From positions 2,869,501 to 2,933,500 of the forward strand of contig NZ_CP044218.1 in assembly GCF_008727715.1 (NCBI RefSeq): DNA of 64,000 bases, in the 5' to 3' direction. The notes beneath the pieces are model-generated. The model was given only the letters and a program-made list of their open reading frames with translations, was not told the DNA's origin and did not search any database. Below, piece by piece: positions 1-9,460 of the stretch; positions within the stretch are counted from its first letter, which is position 1; each line of letters starts with the position of its first letter. A program made the translations under genes and the position numbers. The stretch comes from Mesorhizobium terrae. GTDB lineage: Bacteria; Pseudomonadota; Alphaproteobacteria; Rhizobiales; Rhizobiaceae.

Positions 1-2096
1 GCGAAGCGGCGCGCGCCCAGCAGATTCGCGGCCTGTTCCGCATCAGAAAGGCCGAAGAGACCGGCCGCAAGAAGGTTGCGCTGGACGAGGTGATGACGGC
101 GGCAGAGATCGTCAAGCGCTTCTCCACCGGCGCGATGTCCTTCGGCTCAATCTCCAGGGAGGCGCACACCACGCTGGCGGTCGCCATGAACACCATCGGC
201 GGCAAGTCGAACACCGGCGAGGGTGGCGAGGAGCCGGACCGCTACCTGCCGCTTCCGGGCGGCGGCCGCAATCTGGAGCGCTCCGCCATCAAGCAGGTGG
301 CATCGGGCCGCTTCGGGGTGAGCGCGGAATATCTCGTCAACTCCGACATGATGCAGATCAAGGTGGCGCAGGGTGCCAAGCCCGGCGAGGGCGGCCAGCT
401 GCCCGGCCATAAGGTCGACGCGACGATCGCCAAGGTGCGCCATTCGACGCAAGGCGTCGGCCTGATCTCGCCGCCGCCGCACCATGACATCTATTCGATC
501 GAAGATCTGGCGCAGCTGATCTACGATCTGAAGAACGTCAACCCGGCCGCCGACGTGTCGGTCAAGCTGGTGTCGGAAGTTGGCGTCGGCACGGTCGCGG
601 CGGGTGTCGCCAAGGCACGCGCCGACCACATCACCATCTCCGGTTATGACGGCGGCACCGGCGCATCTCCGCTCACCTCGCTGAAGCATGCCGGCAGCCC
701 TTGGGAAATGGGTCTTGCCGAAACGCACCAGACGCTGGTGCTGAACGGGCTGCGTTCCCGCGTGGCGTTGCAGGTCGACGGCGGCCTGCGCACCGGTCGC
801 GACGTCATCATCGGCGCGTTGCTCGGTGCCGACGAGTTCGGCTTCTCGACCGCGCCGCTGATCGCGGCCGGCTGCATCATGATGCGCAAGTGCCATCTCA
901 ACACCTGCCCGGTCGGCGTCGCCACCCAGGACCCGGTTTTGAGGAAGCGCTTCAAGGGCACGCCCGAGCACGTCATCAACTACTTCTTCTACGTGGCGGA
1001 AGAGGTGCGCGAGCTTTTGGCCGAAATGGGATACACTCATCTCGACCAGATCATCGGTGACACCGACCTCCTCGAAAAGCGCGAGCTGATCGATCACTGG
1101 AAGGCGCGTGGGCTCGACTTCTCGAAAATGTTCTACAAGCCCGAGGCGCCGCGCGAGGCCGTGCACTGGACCGAGCGCCAGAAGCATCCGATCGACGACG
1201 TGCTCGACCGCCAGATGATCGAACAGGCCAAGCCCGCTCTCGAAGCGCGCCAGCCGGTCGAGATCGCGCTGCCGATCCGCAACGTCGACCGCTCGGCCGG
1301 CGCCATGCTGTCGGGCGAGGTCGCCAAGCGCTTCCGCCACAAGGGGCTGCGCGAGGACACCATCAAGGTGACGTTGACCGGCACCGCCGGCCAGTCCTTC
1401 GGCGCCTTCCTGGCGCGCGGCATTTCGTTCGATCTGATCGGCGCCGGCAACGACTATGTCGCCAAGGGCCTGTCGGGCGGACGCATCGTCATCCGCCCGC
1501 CGGATGATGCCAGGATCGTCGCCGAGGATTCGATCATCGTCGGCAACACCGTGCTCTACGGGGCCATCGAAGGCGAGTGCTACTTCCGCGGTGTCGCCGG
1601 CGAACGTTTCGCGGTGCGCAACTCCGGCGCGGTCACGGTCGTCGAGGGTGTCGGCGACCACGGCTGCGAATACATGACCGGCGGTGTCGTTGTCGTCATC
1701 GGCAAAACCGGGCGTAACTTCGCCGCCGGCATGTCCGGCGGCGTCGCCTATGTGCTGGACGAGGAGGGCGATTTCGCGCTCCGCTGCAACATGGCCATGG
1801 TCGAGCTGGAGCCGGTTCCCGAAGAGGACGACCTGATGGAAAAACTGCTCCATCACGGCGGCGACATCGACCACAAGGGCCGCGTCGACGTATCGGGCGA
1901 CATGACCAGCCACGACGAGGAGCGCCTCTACCAGCTGATCTCGAACCATGTGCATTACACCGGTTCGACGCGGGGCAAGGAGATCCTCGACAATTGGGCG
2001 ACCTTCCGGCCGAAATTCCGGAAAGTCATGCCGGTCGAATATCGCCGCGCGCTGCAGGAGATGGAGCGCGCCCGCATGAGCGTGGCGGCCGAATAG
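1..2096 (+). CDS. gltB: Glutamate synthase (NADPH) large subunit, 3' part
   Basis: Large subunit of glutamate synthase, which transfers the amide nitrogen of glutamine to 2-oxoglutarate in the GS-GOGAT route of ammonium assimilation. The reading frame is open from base 3 to the stop at 2096, so the 5' part (glutaminase domain) lies outside the window and the GTG at 90 is not the real start. About 698 residues remain. They hold the FMN/2-oxoglutarate barrel (GGTGASP stretch near 655) and the cysteine cluster CHLNTCPVG near 890-915 that ligates the 3Fe-4S centre. The C-terminal GXGXG beta-helix follows. gltD lies 146 bases downstream on the same strand, the usual order. Confidence 0.97.
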   Translation, partial: EAARAQQIRGLFRIRKAEETGRKKVALDEVMTAAEIVKRFSTGAMSFGSISREAHTTLAVAMNTIGGKSNTGEGGEEPDRYLPLPGGGRNLERSAIKQVASGRFGVSAEYLVNSDMMQIKVAQGAKPGEGGQLPGHKVDATIAKVRHSTQGVGLISPPPHHDIYSIEDLAQLIYDLKNVNPAADVSVKLVSEVGVGTVAAGVAKARADHITISGYDGGTGASPLTSLKHAGSPWEMGLAETHQTLVLNGLRSRVALQVDGGLRTGRDVIIGALLGADEFGFSTAPLIAAGCIMMRKCHLNTCPVGVATQDPVLRKRFKGTPEHVINYFFYVAEEVRELLAEMGYTHLDQIIGDTDLLEKRELIDHWKARGLDFSKMFYKPEAPREAVHWTERQKHPIDDVLDRQMIEQAKPALEARQPVEIALPIRNVDRSAGAMLSGEVAKRFRHKGLREDTIKVTLTGTAGQSFGAFLARGISFDLIGAGNDYVAKGLSGGRIVIRPPDDARIVAEDSIIVGNTVLYGAIEGECYFRGVAGERFAVRNSGAVTVVEGVGDHGCEYMTGGVVVVIGKTGRNFAAGMSGGVAYVLDEEGDFALRCNMAMVELEPVPEEDDLMEKLLHHGGDIDHKGRVDVSGDMTSHDEERLYQLISNHVHYTGSTRGKEILDNWATFRPKFRKVMPVEYRRALQEMERARMSVAAE

Positions 2097-2242
2097 GCAA
2101 TTGGTCGGCCGGGAGGCAATCGCTTCCCGGCGCCCATCACCACCCAGCCAATCAATGACCCGATCCCGCGGTTGCGCTCGCGACCGGATGAGGATAACGG
2201 GTGCGGCGGTAACCCCGCCACGTGCTCTACAGGAACCGAGAC

Positions 2243-3697
2243 ATGGGCAAGGTAACAGGTTTTCTCGAGATCGACCGGCAGGTGCACAAGTACCAGCCGG
2301 CATCCGATCGTATCCGGCATTTTCGCGAATTCACGCTGCCGATGTCGCAGCCGGAAGTCGAGAAGCAAGCCGCGCGCTGCATGGATTGCGGCATTCCCTT
2401 CTGCCACGGCCCGACGGGCTGTCCGATCCACAACCAGATCCCGGACTGGAACGATCTCGTCTACAATGGCGACTGGGACGCGGCGATCCGCAACCTGCAC
2501 TCGACCAACAATTTTCCGGAATTCACCGGCCGCATCTGCCCGGCGCCCTGCGAGGAAGCCTGCACGCTGAACCTCGAGGACATCCCGGTCGCGATCAAGA
2601 CGGTTGAACAGGCACTGGCCGACAAGGCCTATGAGACCGGTTATGTCCGTCCCTATCCGCCGGAGAAGAAGACCGGCAAGAAGGTCGCCATCATCGGCTC
2701 GGGTCCCGCCGGCATGGCGGCGGCCCAGCAGCTTGGCCGCGCCGGCCATGACGTGCATGTCTATGAGCGCGAGAGCCGCCCCGGCGGCCTGCTGCGCTTC
2801 GGCATTCCCGACTTCAAGATGGAAAAGCACTATATCGACCGCCGCGTCGAACAGATGGCGGGCGAAGGCGTGACCTTCCATTGCGGCGTCAATGTCGGCG
2901 TCGACAAGAAGGTGGAGGAGTTGCTCGCCGAGTTCGACGCCGTGCTTTATTGCGGCGGTTCGGAAACGCCGCGTCCTGCCGGCATTCCGGGCGACGATCT
3001 CGAGGGCGTGCATGACGCGATGCCCTATCTCGTCCAGCAGAACAAGCGCGTCGGCGGCGAGGACATCCAGTCGGTTGCCTGGCAGTCAGAGCCGATCACG
3101 GCCGGTGGCCAGCATGTCGTGGTGGTCGGTGGTGGCGACACCGCTTCCGACTGTGTCGGCACCGCCTTCCGCCAGGGCGCGGTGCGCGTCACCCAGCTCG
3201 ACATCCGCCCGCAGCCGCCGGAGAAGGAAGACAAGCTCGCCGTATGGCCCTACTGGGCGACCAAGATGCGCACGTCCTCGTCGCAGGCCGAAGGCGCTGA
3301 ACGCGAGTTCCAGGTGGCGACGTTGGAGTTCATCGGCGAGGAAGGCCAGCTCACCGGCGTGAAATGCTGCGAAGTGGACGAGAAGCGCAAGCCGATCCCG
3401 GGTTCGGAATTCGTCATCCGCGCCGATCTCGCCTTCATCGCCATCGGCTTCGCCGGACCGATCGACGGCGCGGTGACCGCTGAACTGGATGGCAAGCTCG
3501 ACATCGCCACCGACGCACGGCGCTCCAGGAATGTCGCCGCCAACGACAGCGACTACCGCACCAGTGTTGACCGGCTTTATGCCGCCGGCGACATCCGCCG
3601 CGGCCAGTCGCTGGTGGTCTGGGCGATCCGCGAGGGTCGCCAGGCAGCGCGCGCCATTGATGAGGCGCTGACCGGTTCGAGCGTTCTGCCGCGCTGA
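2243..3697 (+). CDS. gltD: Glutamate synthase small subunit
   Basis: Small subunit of GOGAT (484 aa) that passes electrons from NADPH through FAD and Fe-S centres to GltB. Near the N-terminus are the cysteine groups CMDCGIPFC and CPAPCEEAC for two 4Fe-4S clusters. A FAD-binding GSGPAGMAAA motif follows at about residue 155, and an NADPH-binding GGGDTASDC motif at about 295. The ATG at 2243 is chosen because MGKVTGF is the usual family start and AGGAACCGAG sits just upstream; an in-frame upstream codon at 2222 would add seven residues. It follows gltB with 146 bases between. Confidence 0.97.
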   Translation: MGKVTGFLEIDRQVHKYQPASDRIRHFREFTLPMSQPEVEKQAARCMDCGIPFCHGPTGCPIHNQIPDWNDLVYNGDWDAAIRNLHSTNNFPEFTGRICPAPCEEACTLNLEDIPVAIKTVEQALADKAYETGYVRPYPPEKKTGKKVAIIGSGPAGMAAAQQLGRAGHDVHVYERESRPGGLLRFGIPDFKMEKHYIDRRVEQMAGEGVTFHCGVNVGVDKKVEELLAEFDAVLYCGGSETPRPAGIPGDDLEGVHDAMPYLVQQNKRVGGEDIQSVAWQSEPITAGGQHVVVVGGGDTASDCVGTAFRQGAVRVTQLDIRPQPPEKEDKLAVWPYWATKMRTSSSQAEGAEREFQVATLEFIGEEGQLTGVKCCEVDEKRKPIPGSEFVIRADLAFIAIGFAGPIDGAVTAELDGKLDIATDARRSRNVAANDSDYRTSVDRLYAAGDIRRGQSLVVWAIREGRQAARAIDEALTGSSVLPR

Positions 3698-3770
3698 CGC
3701 GGCCTGGCGCCGGGGCCTTTCAAGGAAATCCGGCGCTTCGTTCTCCCCTTTATCGTAGAGGCTTGTCCGC

Positions 3771-4991
3771 TTAGGGCCGCAAGGCGCCGGTCTTGTCCGG
3801 TGCAGCGGCCGGCTGCGATTTTGGCGACAGCGAGAAGTCGTCCGCCCGGCCGGGCGAAGCGGGCGGCGCGATACCCTGCACCGCCAGTTTTTCGCCGGGA
3901 AGCACCAAGGCGGGTTTCGCGGGCGGTGTCGCACCCAAAAGCTCCGAGCCGCCGTCGAGCGCCGGGTCGCCGAGCGCCATCGGCTCGGTGCGGTCGATCG
4001 GGATCGGTGCCGCCGCCGGCGGCATCAGCATGCCCGGCGGTGAAGGACTGGCCGGCAGCGCGGCGGGTGCGGCACCGAGCAGCCCTGAAAGCCCGAGGAT
4101 CTTCAGGAGCGGCTTTTCGGCATAGAAGGCCACCTTGCGCTTGCCGCCGCGCGTCAGGTTGATGCCGTCGTCGCCACGCAGGCGGGCCGGCTGGCCGTTG
4201 ACGTCGGGACCAGTCGAAACGAAGGCGCCGTTCTCGTCGACGAAGCCGTCCCATATGTCGACGAACTCGCCGTTATAGGCTTCGGCGGCAGCGCGGTAGA
4301 TGCCGTTGAAGGCCAGCATGTCGGCGGTCATCTTCGAAGGCTTGAAGGCCGGCATGCCGACCCACAGATAGGGCACCTTCGTGCCGGCCAGCGCCTTGGC
4401 CAGCGCCTGGGTGCGCAATTCGTAGGCCTTGGTCCACACTTCCGAACGCGGGGTTTCGCGCTCGTCGCCCACCTTCATCTGCTGGCGGTCGTTGGAACCC
4501 ATCATGACGATGACGGCGGCGGGCTTCTCCGCCGCCACCAGTGCGGCGATCTCCTGCGGCCAATTGTAGACGTCGTCGCGCACGAAGCCGGACGAGCCCT
4601 TGGCGCGGTCGACGACCTTGATGGCCGGATTGTTGGCGAAGAACTCGTTCAGCCCTTCGGCAAGGCCGCTGGCCAGGAAGTCGCCAACCACCAGGATGAC
4701 GCGGGCGTCGGTCGTCTTCTCGACGGCGGTGACCGGCGGCTCGACGGGCTTGCGCACGACCGGCTTCGGTTTGTGCTTCGGCTTCTGCGGCTGGCCGATC
4801 TGGCCGGGTGGCACCAGCCGCTCGCTACGGCGGGGAAAGAACAGGTCGCGCAGCGACCACGGCCGCGCCTCCGGGTCTTCCTGGGCGAAGGCCGGCGCCT
4901 GCCAGGCGGCGGCGATGCCGACGGCAAGGAAGCCGGCGGCCAGGAGCAGAACCGGCAGGCGGCGCAAAGGTGCCAAGAACCGCGATGCCAA
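3771..4991 (-). CDS. DUF459 SGNH-hydrolase-like periplasmic protein
   Basis: 406 aa with an N-terminal hydrophobic signal segment ending near AFAQ (residue 36), then a Pro/Lys-rich linker, an SGNH-like hydrolase domain (about 95-300) and a Pro/Ala-rich tail. The VVGDFLASGLAEGL stretch is block I, with Asp in place of the usual GDS-serine context, and MMGSNDRQ is a block III-like motif with Asn. This pattern fits DUF459 proteins of alphaproteobacteria, which are exported and whose substrate is not established. It is convergent with gltD and lies beside a murein transglycosylase, so an envelope role such as deacylation is an inference only. Confidence 0.75.
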   Translation of the reverse strand: MASRFLAPLRRLPVLLLAAGFLAVGIAAAWQAPAFAQEDPEARPWSLRDLFFPRRSERLVPPGQIGQPQKPKHKPKPVVRKPVEPPVTAVEKTTDARVILVVGDFLASGLAEGLNEFFANNPAIKVVDRAKGSSGFVRDDVYNWPQEIAALVAAEKPAAVIVMMGSNDRQQMKVGDERETPRSEVWTKAYELRTQALAKALAGTKVPYLWVGMPAFKPSKMTADMLAFNGIYRAAAEAYNGEFVDIWDGFVDENGAFVSTGPDVNGQPARLRGDDGINLTRGGKRKVAFYAEKPLLKILGLSGLLGAAPAALPASPSPPGMLMPPAAAPIPIDRTEPMALGDPALDGGSELLGATPPAKPALVLPGEKLAVQGIAPPASPGRADDFSLSPKSQPAAAPDKTGALRP

Positions 4992-5017
4992 GCTATGCGT
5001 CTCCGTTGCCTATGCGG

Positions 5018-6250
5018 TCATTTCCGCCGCAATACCTTCAGCACTTCCATGCTCGGATGGCCGTCCGGGGTCAAGCCGGCGCTCGACTGATAGGCGGAGA
5101 TGGCATCCTTGGAGGCCTGGCCGATCTTGCCGTCGAACTTGCCGTCGTAATAGCCGTGCTCGGCCAGGCGCTGCTGCAGTTCCTGTTTCTCGGCGAAGCT
5201 CAGTTTGGTGAAGGGCCGGCTCCAGTCGTTGACCAGCGCGCCGCGGCCGGCAATCTGGTCGGCCAGCAAGCCGACGGCGAAGGCGTATTTGTCGGCGTTG
5301 TTGTAGCGCTTGATCACCTGGAAATTCTTGATGATCAGGAAGGCGGGGCCTTCGCGGCCGCCCGGCAGCTTCAGTTCGGCGCGGTCGGTGCCGTTCTTGA
5401 ACGGCTTGCCGCTGGCCCGGGTTACGCCCAGCGCCTGCCATTTCGACAGCGACATGGAGCCGCCCGGCACTTTTCCGTCGGGCAGGGTCACTTCGTAGCC
5501 CCAGGTCTTGCCCGACTGCCAGCCGTTCTTCTTGAGCAGGTTCGCGGCGGTGGCCAGCGCGTCCGGCACCGAGTTCCAGATGTCGCGCTTGCCGTTGCCG
5601 TCGAAATCCACGGCATAGGTCTGGTAGCTGGTCGGAATGAACTGGGTGTGGCCCATCGCGCCGGCCCAAGAGCCCTGCAGGTGGCTTTCGTCGATGTCGC
5701 CCGTCTGCAGGATCTTCAGCGCGGCGATCAGCTGGGTGCGGGCATATTTCGAGCGCTTCTGGTCGCCGTAGCCGAGGGTGGCCAGCGAGCGGATGACGTT
5801 GCGCATGACGTCGTCGCGCTTCAGCATCTCGCCATAGTTCGATTCCATCGACCAGATCGCGAGCAGGATGTAGCGGTCGACGCCGAAGCGGGCCTCGATC
5901 TTGTCCAGCCACGGCTTCCATTTGCGGGCCATCGCCTGGCCGTTGGAAATCGCCTGCTCATGCACGCGGTTGTCGAAATAATCCCAGGCCGGCGCCGTGA
6001 ATTCGGGCTGGAAGCGCGCCTTCTGCAGCACTTCCGGGTCGGGGTCCTTGATGTCTCGGAATGCGGCGTCATAGACGGCGCCGGAAACGCCCGCCTGCAC
6101 CGCGCTGGCGCGGAAGGACGCGACCCAATGACGGAAGCCGGCGTCGGCGAAAGCCGGGCCCGCCGGCAGAATAAGAGCAAGCGAAAGCGCCGCTGCCGAG
6201 ATCATGCCGGCAAACTTTTTGGCGGCGGTGCGAATGGGCATCATGTCCTC
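5018..6250 (-). CDS. Lytic murein transglycosylase, MltB/SLT_2 family
   Basis: About 410 aa. Cleaves the MurNAc-GlcNAc bond of peptidoglycan in the periplasm. A hydrophobic leader ends at about PAFADA. The catalytic domain carries the family motif AIWSMESNYG (Glu is the catalytic acid) and GAMGHTQFIPTSY, followed by a C-terminal peptidoglycan-binding domain with YDGKFDGKIGQASKDAI. The start is uncertain: an in-frame ATG at 6277 gives 419 aa, but the signal peptide looks better from one of the paired ATGs at about 6244-6250. Divergent from galU. Confidence 0.88.
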   Translation of the reverse strand, partial: EDMMPIRTAAKKFAGMISAAALSLALILPAGPAFADAGFRHWVASFRASAVQAGVSGAVYDAAFRDIKDPDPEVLQKARFQPEFTAPAWDYFDNRVHEQAISNGQAMARKWKPWLDKIEARFGVDRYILLAIWSMESNYGEMLKRDDVMRNVIRSLATLGYGDQKRSKYARTQLIAALKILQTGDIDESHLQGSWAGAMGHTQFIPTSYQTYAVDFDGNGKRDIWNSVPDALATAANLLKKNGWQSGKTWGYEVTLPDGKVPGGSMSLSKWQALGVTRASGKPFKNGTDRAELKLPGGREGPAFLIIKNFQVIKRYNNADKYAFAVGLLADQIAGRGALVNDWSRPFTKLSFAEKQELQQRLAEHGYYDGKFDGKIGQASKDAISAYQSSAGLTPDGHPSMEVLKVLRRK

Positions 6251-6465
6251 CATTATCATCGCAGGAAGAGCATTCATGGCCGAACCCGGTTAGGATTTGG
6301 TTTACCATAGACCCGACGCGAGGCCAAAAGCAGTGCTGATATAATTTTTAATGATTTTTGACTGCAAAGCCCTAGTCTGGCAGCCTGTTCACTAGTCTTC
6401 AATTCCGGCATGGAAATGTCGTGAAGCAGGGATTGACCCTGTCATCCGCAATGGATCGTTGATTG

Positions 6466-7371
6466 ATGAAAAGAGTACGCAAGGCAGTTTTCCCGGTCGC
6501 CGGCCTCGGCACGCGCTTCCTTCCCGCCACCAAGGCCATCCCGAAGGAGATGCTGACCGTCGTCGACAGACCGGTCATCCAATATGTCGTCGATGAGGCC
6601 CGCGAAGCCGGCATCGAACATTTTATTTTTGTCACCGGCCGCAACAAGGCGGTCATCGAGGATCATTTCGACGTCCAGTTCGAGCTCTATGACACGCTCG
6701 CCCAGCGCGGCAAGGACGAGGTGCTGTCGCGCCTGCAGCGCCTGCAGCCGGCGCCTGGACAGACCTCGTTCACCCGCCAGCAGGTGCCGCTCGGCCTTGG
6801 CCACGCGGTGTGGTGTGCGCGCGACCTGGTCGGCGACGAACCGTTCGCGCTTCTCTTGCCCGACATGATCATGCAGTCTGAAAAAAGCTGCATGAAGGAC
6901 ATGGTCGAGCTCTACGAGGAGACCGGCAACAACATCATCGCGGTGCAGGAGTGCGATCCGCAAGAGACGCACAAATACGGCATCGTCGGGCGTGGCGAGG
7001 ACACCCACACCGGCTTCCGCATCACCGAAATGGTCGAGAAGCCGAAGAAGGGCACGGCGCCGTCCAATTTCTACATCAACGGCCGCTACATCCTGCAGCC
7101 GGAAATCTTCGGCATCCTGGAAAACCAGGAACGCGGCGCCGGCAACGAGATCCAGCTCACCGACGGCATGCTGAAGCTGAAGGACAAGCAATCCTTCTAC
7201 GGCTATCACTACCAGGGCCGCACTTTCGATTGCGGCTCGCCCGAAGGTTTCATCGAGGCCAATGTCGCTTTCGCGCTCTGGCGCAAGGACGTGAACGGCA
7301 ACATGGCGAGCGTCATCCGCACATTGCTCGACGAGTTCGAGAAGGCCGGCGTGAAGGCTTCGGTCGTCTGA
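6466..7371 (+). CDS. galU: UTP-glucose-1-phosphate uridylyltransferase
   Basis: 301 aa. Makes UDP-glucose from UTP and glucose-1-phosphate, the donor for exopolysaccharide, LPS core and cyclic glucan synthesis. The nucleotide-binding signature [16 protein letters not shown] is at residues 13-28, and the family motifs [14 protein letters not shown] and [11 protein letters not shown] follow in order. The length is typical. The ATG at 6466 is taken over the in-frame TTG three bases upstream. The gene sits among envelope genes and ends before a shared hairpin terminator at 7400-7427. Confidence 0.96.
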   Translation: MKRVRKAVFPVAGLGTRFLPATKAIPKEMLTVVDRPVIQYVVDEAREAGIEHFIFVTGRNKAVIEDHFDVQFELYDTLAQRGKDEVLSRLQRLQPAPGQTSFTRQQVPLGLGHAVWCARDLVGDEPFALLLPDMIMQSEKSCMKDMVELYEETGNNIIAVQECDPQETHKYGIVGRGEDTHTGFRITEMVEKPKKGTAPSNFYINGRYILQPEIFGILENQERGAGNEIQLTDGMLKLKDKQSFYGYHYQGRTFDCGSPEGFIEANVAFALWRKDVNGNMASVIRTLLDEFEKAGVKASVV

Positions 7372-7399
7372 CCGCTTTCCACATCTTCGATCCCTGTCG

Positions 7400-7430
7400 A
7401 AACCGGTCGCCGCAAGGCGGCCGGTTTTGT
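7400..7430. terminator. Bidirectional hairpin terminator
   Basis: A 12-bp stem (AAACCGGTCGCC at 7400-7411 against GGCGGCCGGTTT at 7416-7427, one T-G pair) with a GCAA loop and flanking A/T runs. It separates convergent galU and the outer-membrane protein gene and can serve both strands. Confidence 0.75.
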
Positions 7431-7459
7431 TTCGGGCCTGCATTTGGTCTTGGGCAGCC

Positions 7460-9340
7460 TCAGCGCTGCAGCGTCAGCCCCAGATAGACGCTGTTGGTCT
7501 TCGAGGGGCGGCCCTCGACATTGCTGCTCAGCCGTTCGTGGCGGAGATACGAGGTGACGCCGAGATAGCGGTTGAGCCACCAGGTGGCGCCGACCTGGCC
7601 ACTGTAGATCAGGTCGTGGTCGCTGGAGCCGATATAGTCGCGATAGGCGAGGCCAAGGGCGGCGTTGCCGGTCAGGTTGGCGCGCAGCTGGCGTTCGAAG
7701 GTGAGGCCGCTGGAATAGAGGATCGAGCCGCTCTGGCCAGGCGTGGTGGTGTCTTCCAGCGTGGTTTCGCCAGTCAGGCCGACGATGGTTCCGCGCACCG
7801 GCGACCAGCGCATATTGGCGGCAACGGTGGCGCCCGAAACCGGCTGCAAGCGGTTGTCCTGGAAGGCTTCGCGCATCCAGCCGGCCGAAACCTCGCCGCT
7901 CAACTTTTCGCCCATGTCGAGTTCGAGGCCGCCGCGCACGCCAAGCCGGTTGGACGAACGCTCGAAGCCGTTGAGGTCCGCGGTCTGGTCGAAGACGCGC
8001 CGGCCGACCTCAATTTCGGTGAAGGGGGTGAGGGCCGGCGAGATCTGGTAACCGCCGCGCAGGGTGGCGGTGTAGAGGGTGGAGTTGCGCGTCTCCTGCG
8101 ACTGGATGGTGCCGTCGCCCAGGGTGGCGTCGCCAAAGACGTCGCGCTGGGCGGCACCTTTCAGCCCAAGCCGCAGCTTGCCGATGTTCTTCTGGATGGC
8201 GAGGCTGCCGTCGAACGTGTTGCGCTGCGGCTGCGTGATCGCGCCCGGCACGCCGGCTGGCGAGGTCGCGCCCTCAGGCGCCGTTTCGTAGCCCAGCTTG
8301 GCAATGGCGCGCCAATCATGGTCGAGGTCGACATTCAGCGTTCCCTCGATGCGGCCGCGCCGCTCCTTCACATCCTGGCCGGAGAAGCTCTTGCGGAAGG
8401 TGCCATAGCCGTCGATGACGGCCGAATTGGTCGCCCACTCGGACGTCGCGTTGAGACGCAGCGTGCTTTGCGAGATCGTTGCCGAGCGGCCGTTCGCGCT
8501 GGAATCGGCATTGGAGGTGGCCAGCACGCCCTGTCCCAGCGAAGGCCGCAGCGTGAAGGAACCGACCTTGATGCCGAGCGGTGCGTAAGGCGTGTCGTCC
8601 GGCCGCGCGCGGCCGCCCTCGATAGGGCCGGTGCGTTGGGCGCGGGGGTCGAGCGGTTGGCGATCGGCCAGATCGACGGTTCCCGTGCGCAGGTTACGGT
8701 CGACCTCGGCTTCCGCTCCGGCTGCCGCCGCGGTCGCCGTCGCGCCTGGCCGGCGAGGGGCATTGCGCCGCGCCGTCGCGCGGTTGTTTTGCCCGTTGTT
8801 CCGCGCGGTCGTCGCATCGTTGCGGTTGCGCTGTCCGGTCGTGTTGGCGCGGGCGGCATTGGCCGCGGGTGTCCTTGCCGAAGCGCCGGCCTGGCGCCGG
8901 TTGGTCGTCAGGGGCTGGTCGGCGAAGGGGTCCGCCGGAGCGGCTGCTGCCGCACCGTTGGCGCCGCCATTGTCGGCGGGCAACGCGTTGCCGGCGGCGT
9001 CGACATTGCCGGTGGCATCGGCGGGTGCCGCGTTGAGGTCCTGGGGCAGGGCGCCGCGGCTCGTTGGCCGGTAGGCCGGTTCGGCGATGCCGGCCGCAGG
9101 TGCTGCAGGCGCGGCCGCGCCGTTGAGCGGCTGGTTCTGCGCGACGCCCGGCTGGTTGGCGGGGGGCAGGGCACCCGGCTGGGCTTGCGGCGTGAACGGG
9201 TCGTTGACGGCGCCGCGCAGGTCGAGTTGCTGGGCAAAGGAGGGCTGCATCAAAAGCAATGGCAAAGCCGTCGCCGCCAGCAGCAAAGCGCCGGCGGCCG
9301 TCCTTTTCTGGCTGCTCTTGTCAGGCTGGGCCCGCGACAT
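7460..9340 (-). CDS. Outer-membrane beta-barrel protein with Ala/Pro-rich N-terminus
   Basis: 626 aa from the ATG at 9340, which gives a leader with a hydrophobic core ending at SFAQQ. Residues about 35-210 are low-complexity Ala/Pro/Asn/Gln-rich sequence. From about 215 on, the protein alternates amphipathic strands ending in aromatic or charged residues and finishes YLGLTLQR. This is the pattern of the rhizobial outer-membrane beta-barrel family (BBP2-like). It is convergent with galU and divergent from kdsD, both polysaccharide genes, so a role at the cell surface is plausible, but no substrate can be read from the sequence. A CtrA-like site lies 58 bases upstream. Confidence 0.75.
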   Translation of the reverse strand: MSRAQPDKSSQKRTAAGALLLAATALPLLLMQPSFAQQLDLRGAVNDPFTPQAQPGALPPANQPGVAQNQPLNGAAAPAAPAAGIAEPAYRPTSRGALPQDLNAAPADATGNVDAAGNALPADNGGANGAAAAAPADPFADQPLTTNRRQAGASARTPAANAARANTTGQRNRNDATTARNNGQNNRATARRNAPRRPGATATAAAAGAEAEVDRNLRTGTVDLADRQPLDPRAQRTGPIEGGRARPDDTPYAPLGIKVGSFTLRPSLGQGVLATSNADSSANGRSATISQSTLRLNATSEWATNSAVIDGYGTFRKSFSGQDVKERRGRIEGTLNVDLDHDWRAIAKLGYETAPEGATSPAGVPGAITQPQRNTFDGSLAIQKNIGKLRLGLKGAAQRDVFGDATLGDGTIQSQETRNSTLYTATLRGGYQISPALTPFTEIEVGRRVFDQTADLNGFERSSNRLGVRGGLELDMGEKLSGEVSAGWMREAFQDNRLQPVSGATVAANMRWSPVRGTIVGLTGETTLEDTTTPGQSGSILYSSGLTFERQLRANLTGNAALGLAYRDYIGSSDHDLIYSGQVGATWWLNRYLGVTSYLRHERLSSNVEGRPSKTNSVYLGLTLQR

Positions 9341-9397
9341 CGTCACCACACATTCGTGGCGCACCCCCGCGCCATGCTTACCGAACCGTAAATTGTG

Positions 9398-9416
9398 ATG
9401 GTTAATGGAGTGTTAG
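9398..9416 (-). promoter_or_regulatory. CtrA-like binding site
   Basis: On the minus strand the sequence reads CTAA, seven bases, then TTAACCAT. The CtrA consensus is TTAA-N7-TTAAC, with TTAACCAT a preferred half-site. One mismatch in the distal half. Located 58 bases upstream of the outer-membrane protein start at 9340 and also within the kdsD upstream region. Binding is inferred from sequence only. Confidence 0.4.
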
Positions 9417-9460
9417 GCCGGGGCCTGTTCACGGCCCTGGACGATTGAATTGGACAGATT

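Noticed and set aside
147..2303. Very long open frame antisense to gltB (over 700 codons)
   Set aside because: High-GC third-position bias opens antisense frames; no motif or start signal, and gltB is fully conserved on the other strand.
4808..6310. Long plus-strand open frame across the DUF459 and transglycosylase genes
   Set aside because: Composition is Arg/Ala/Gly-rich shadow sequence; both minus-strand genes have signal peptides and catalytic motifs.
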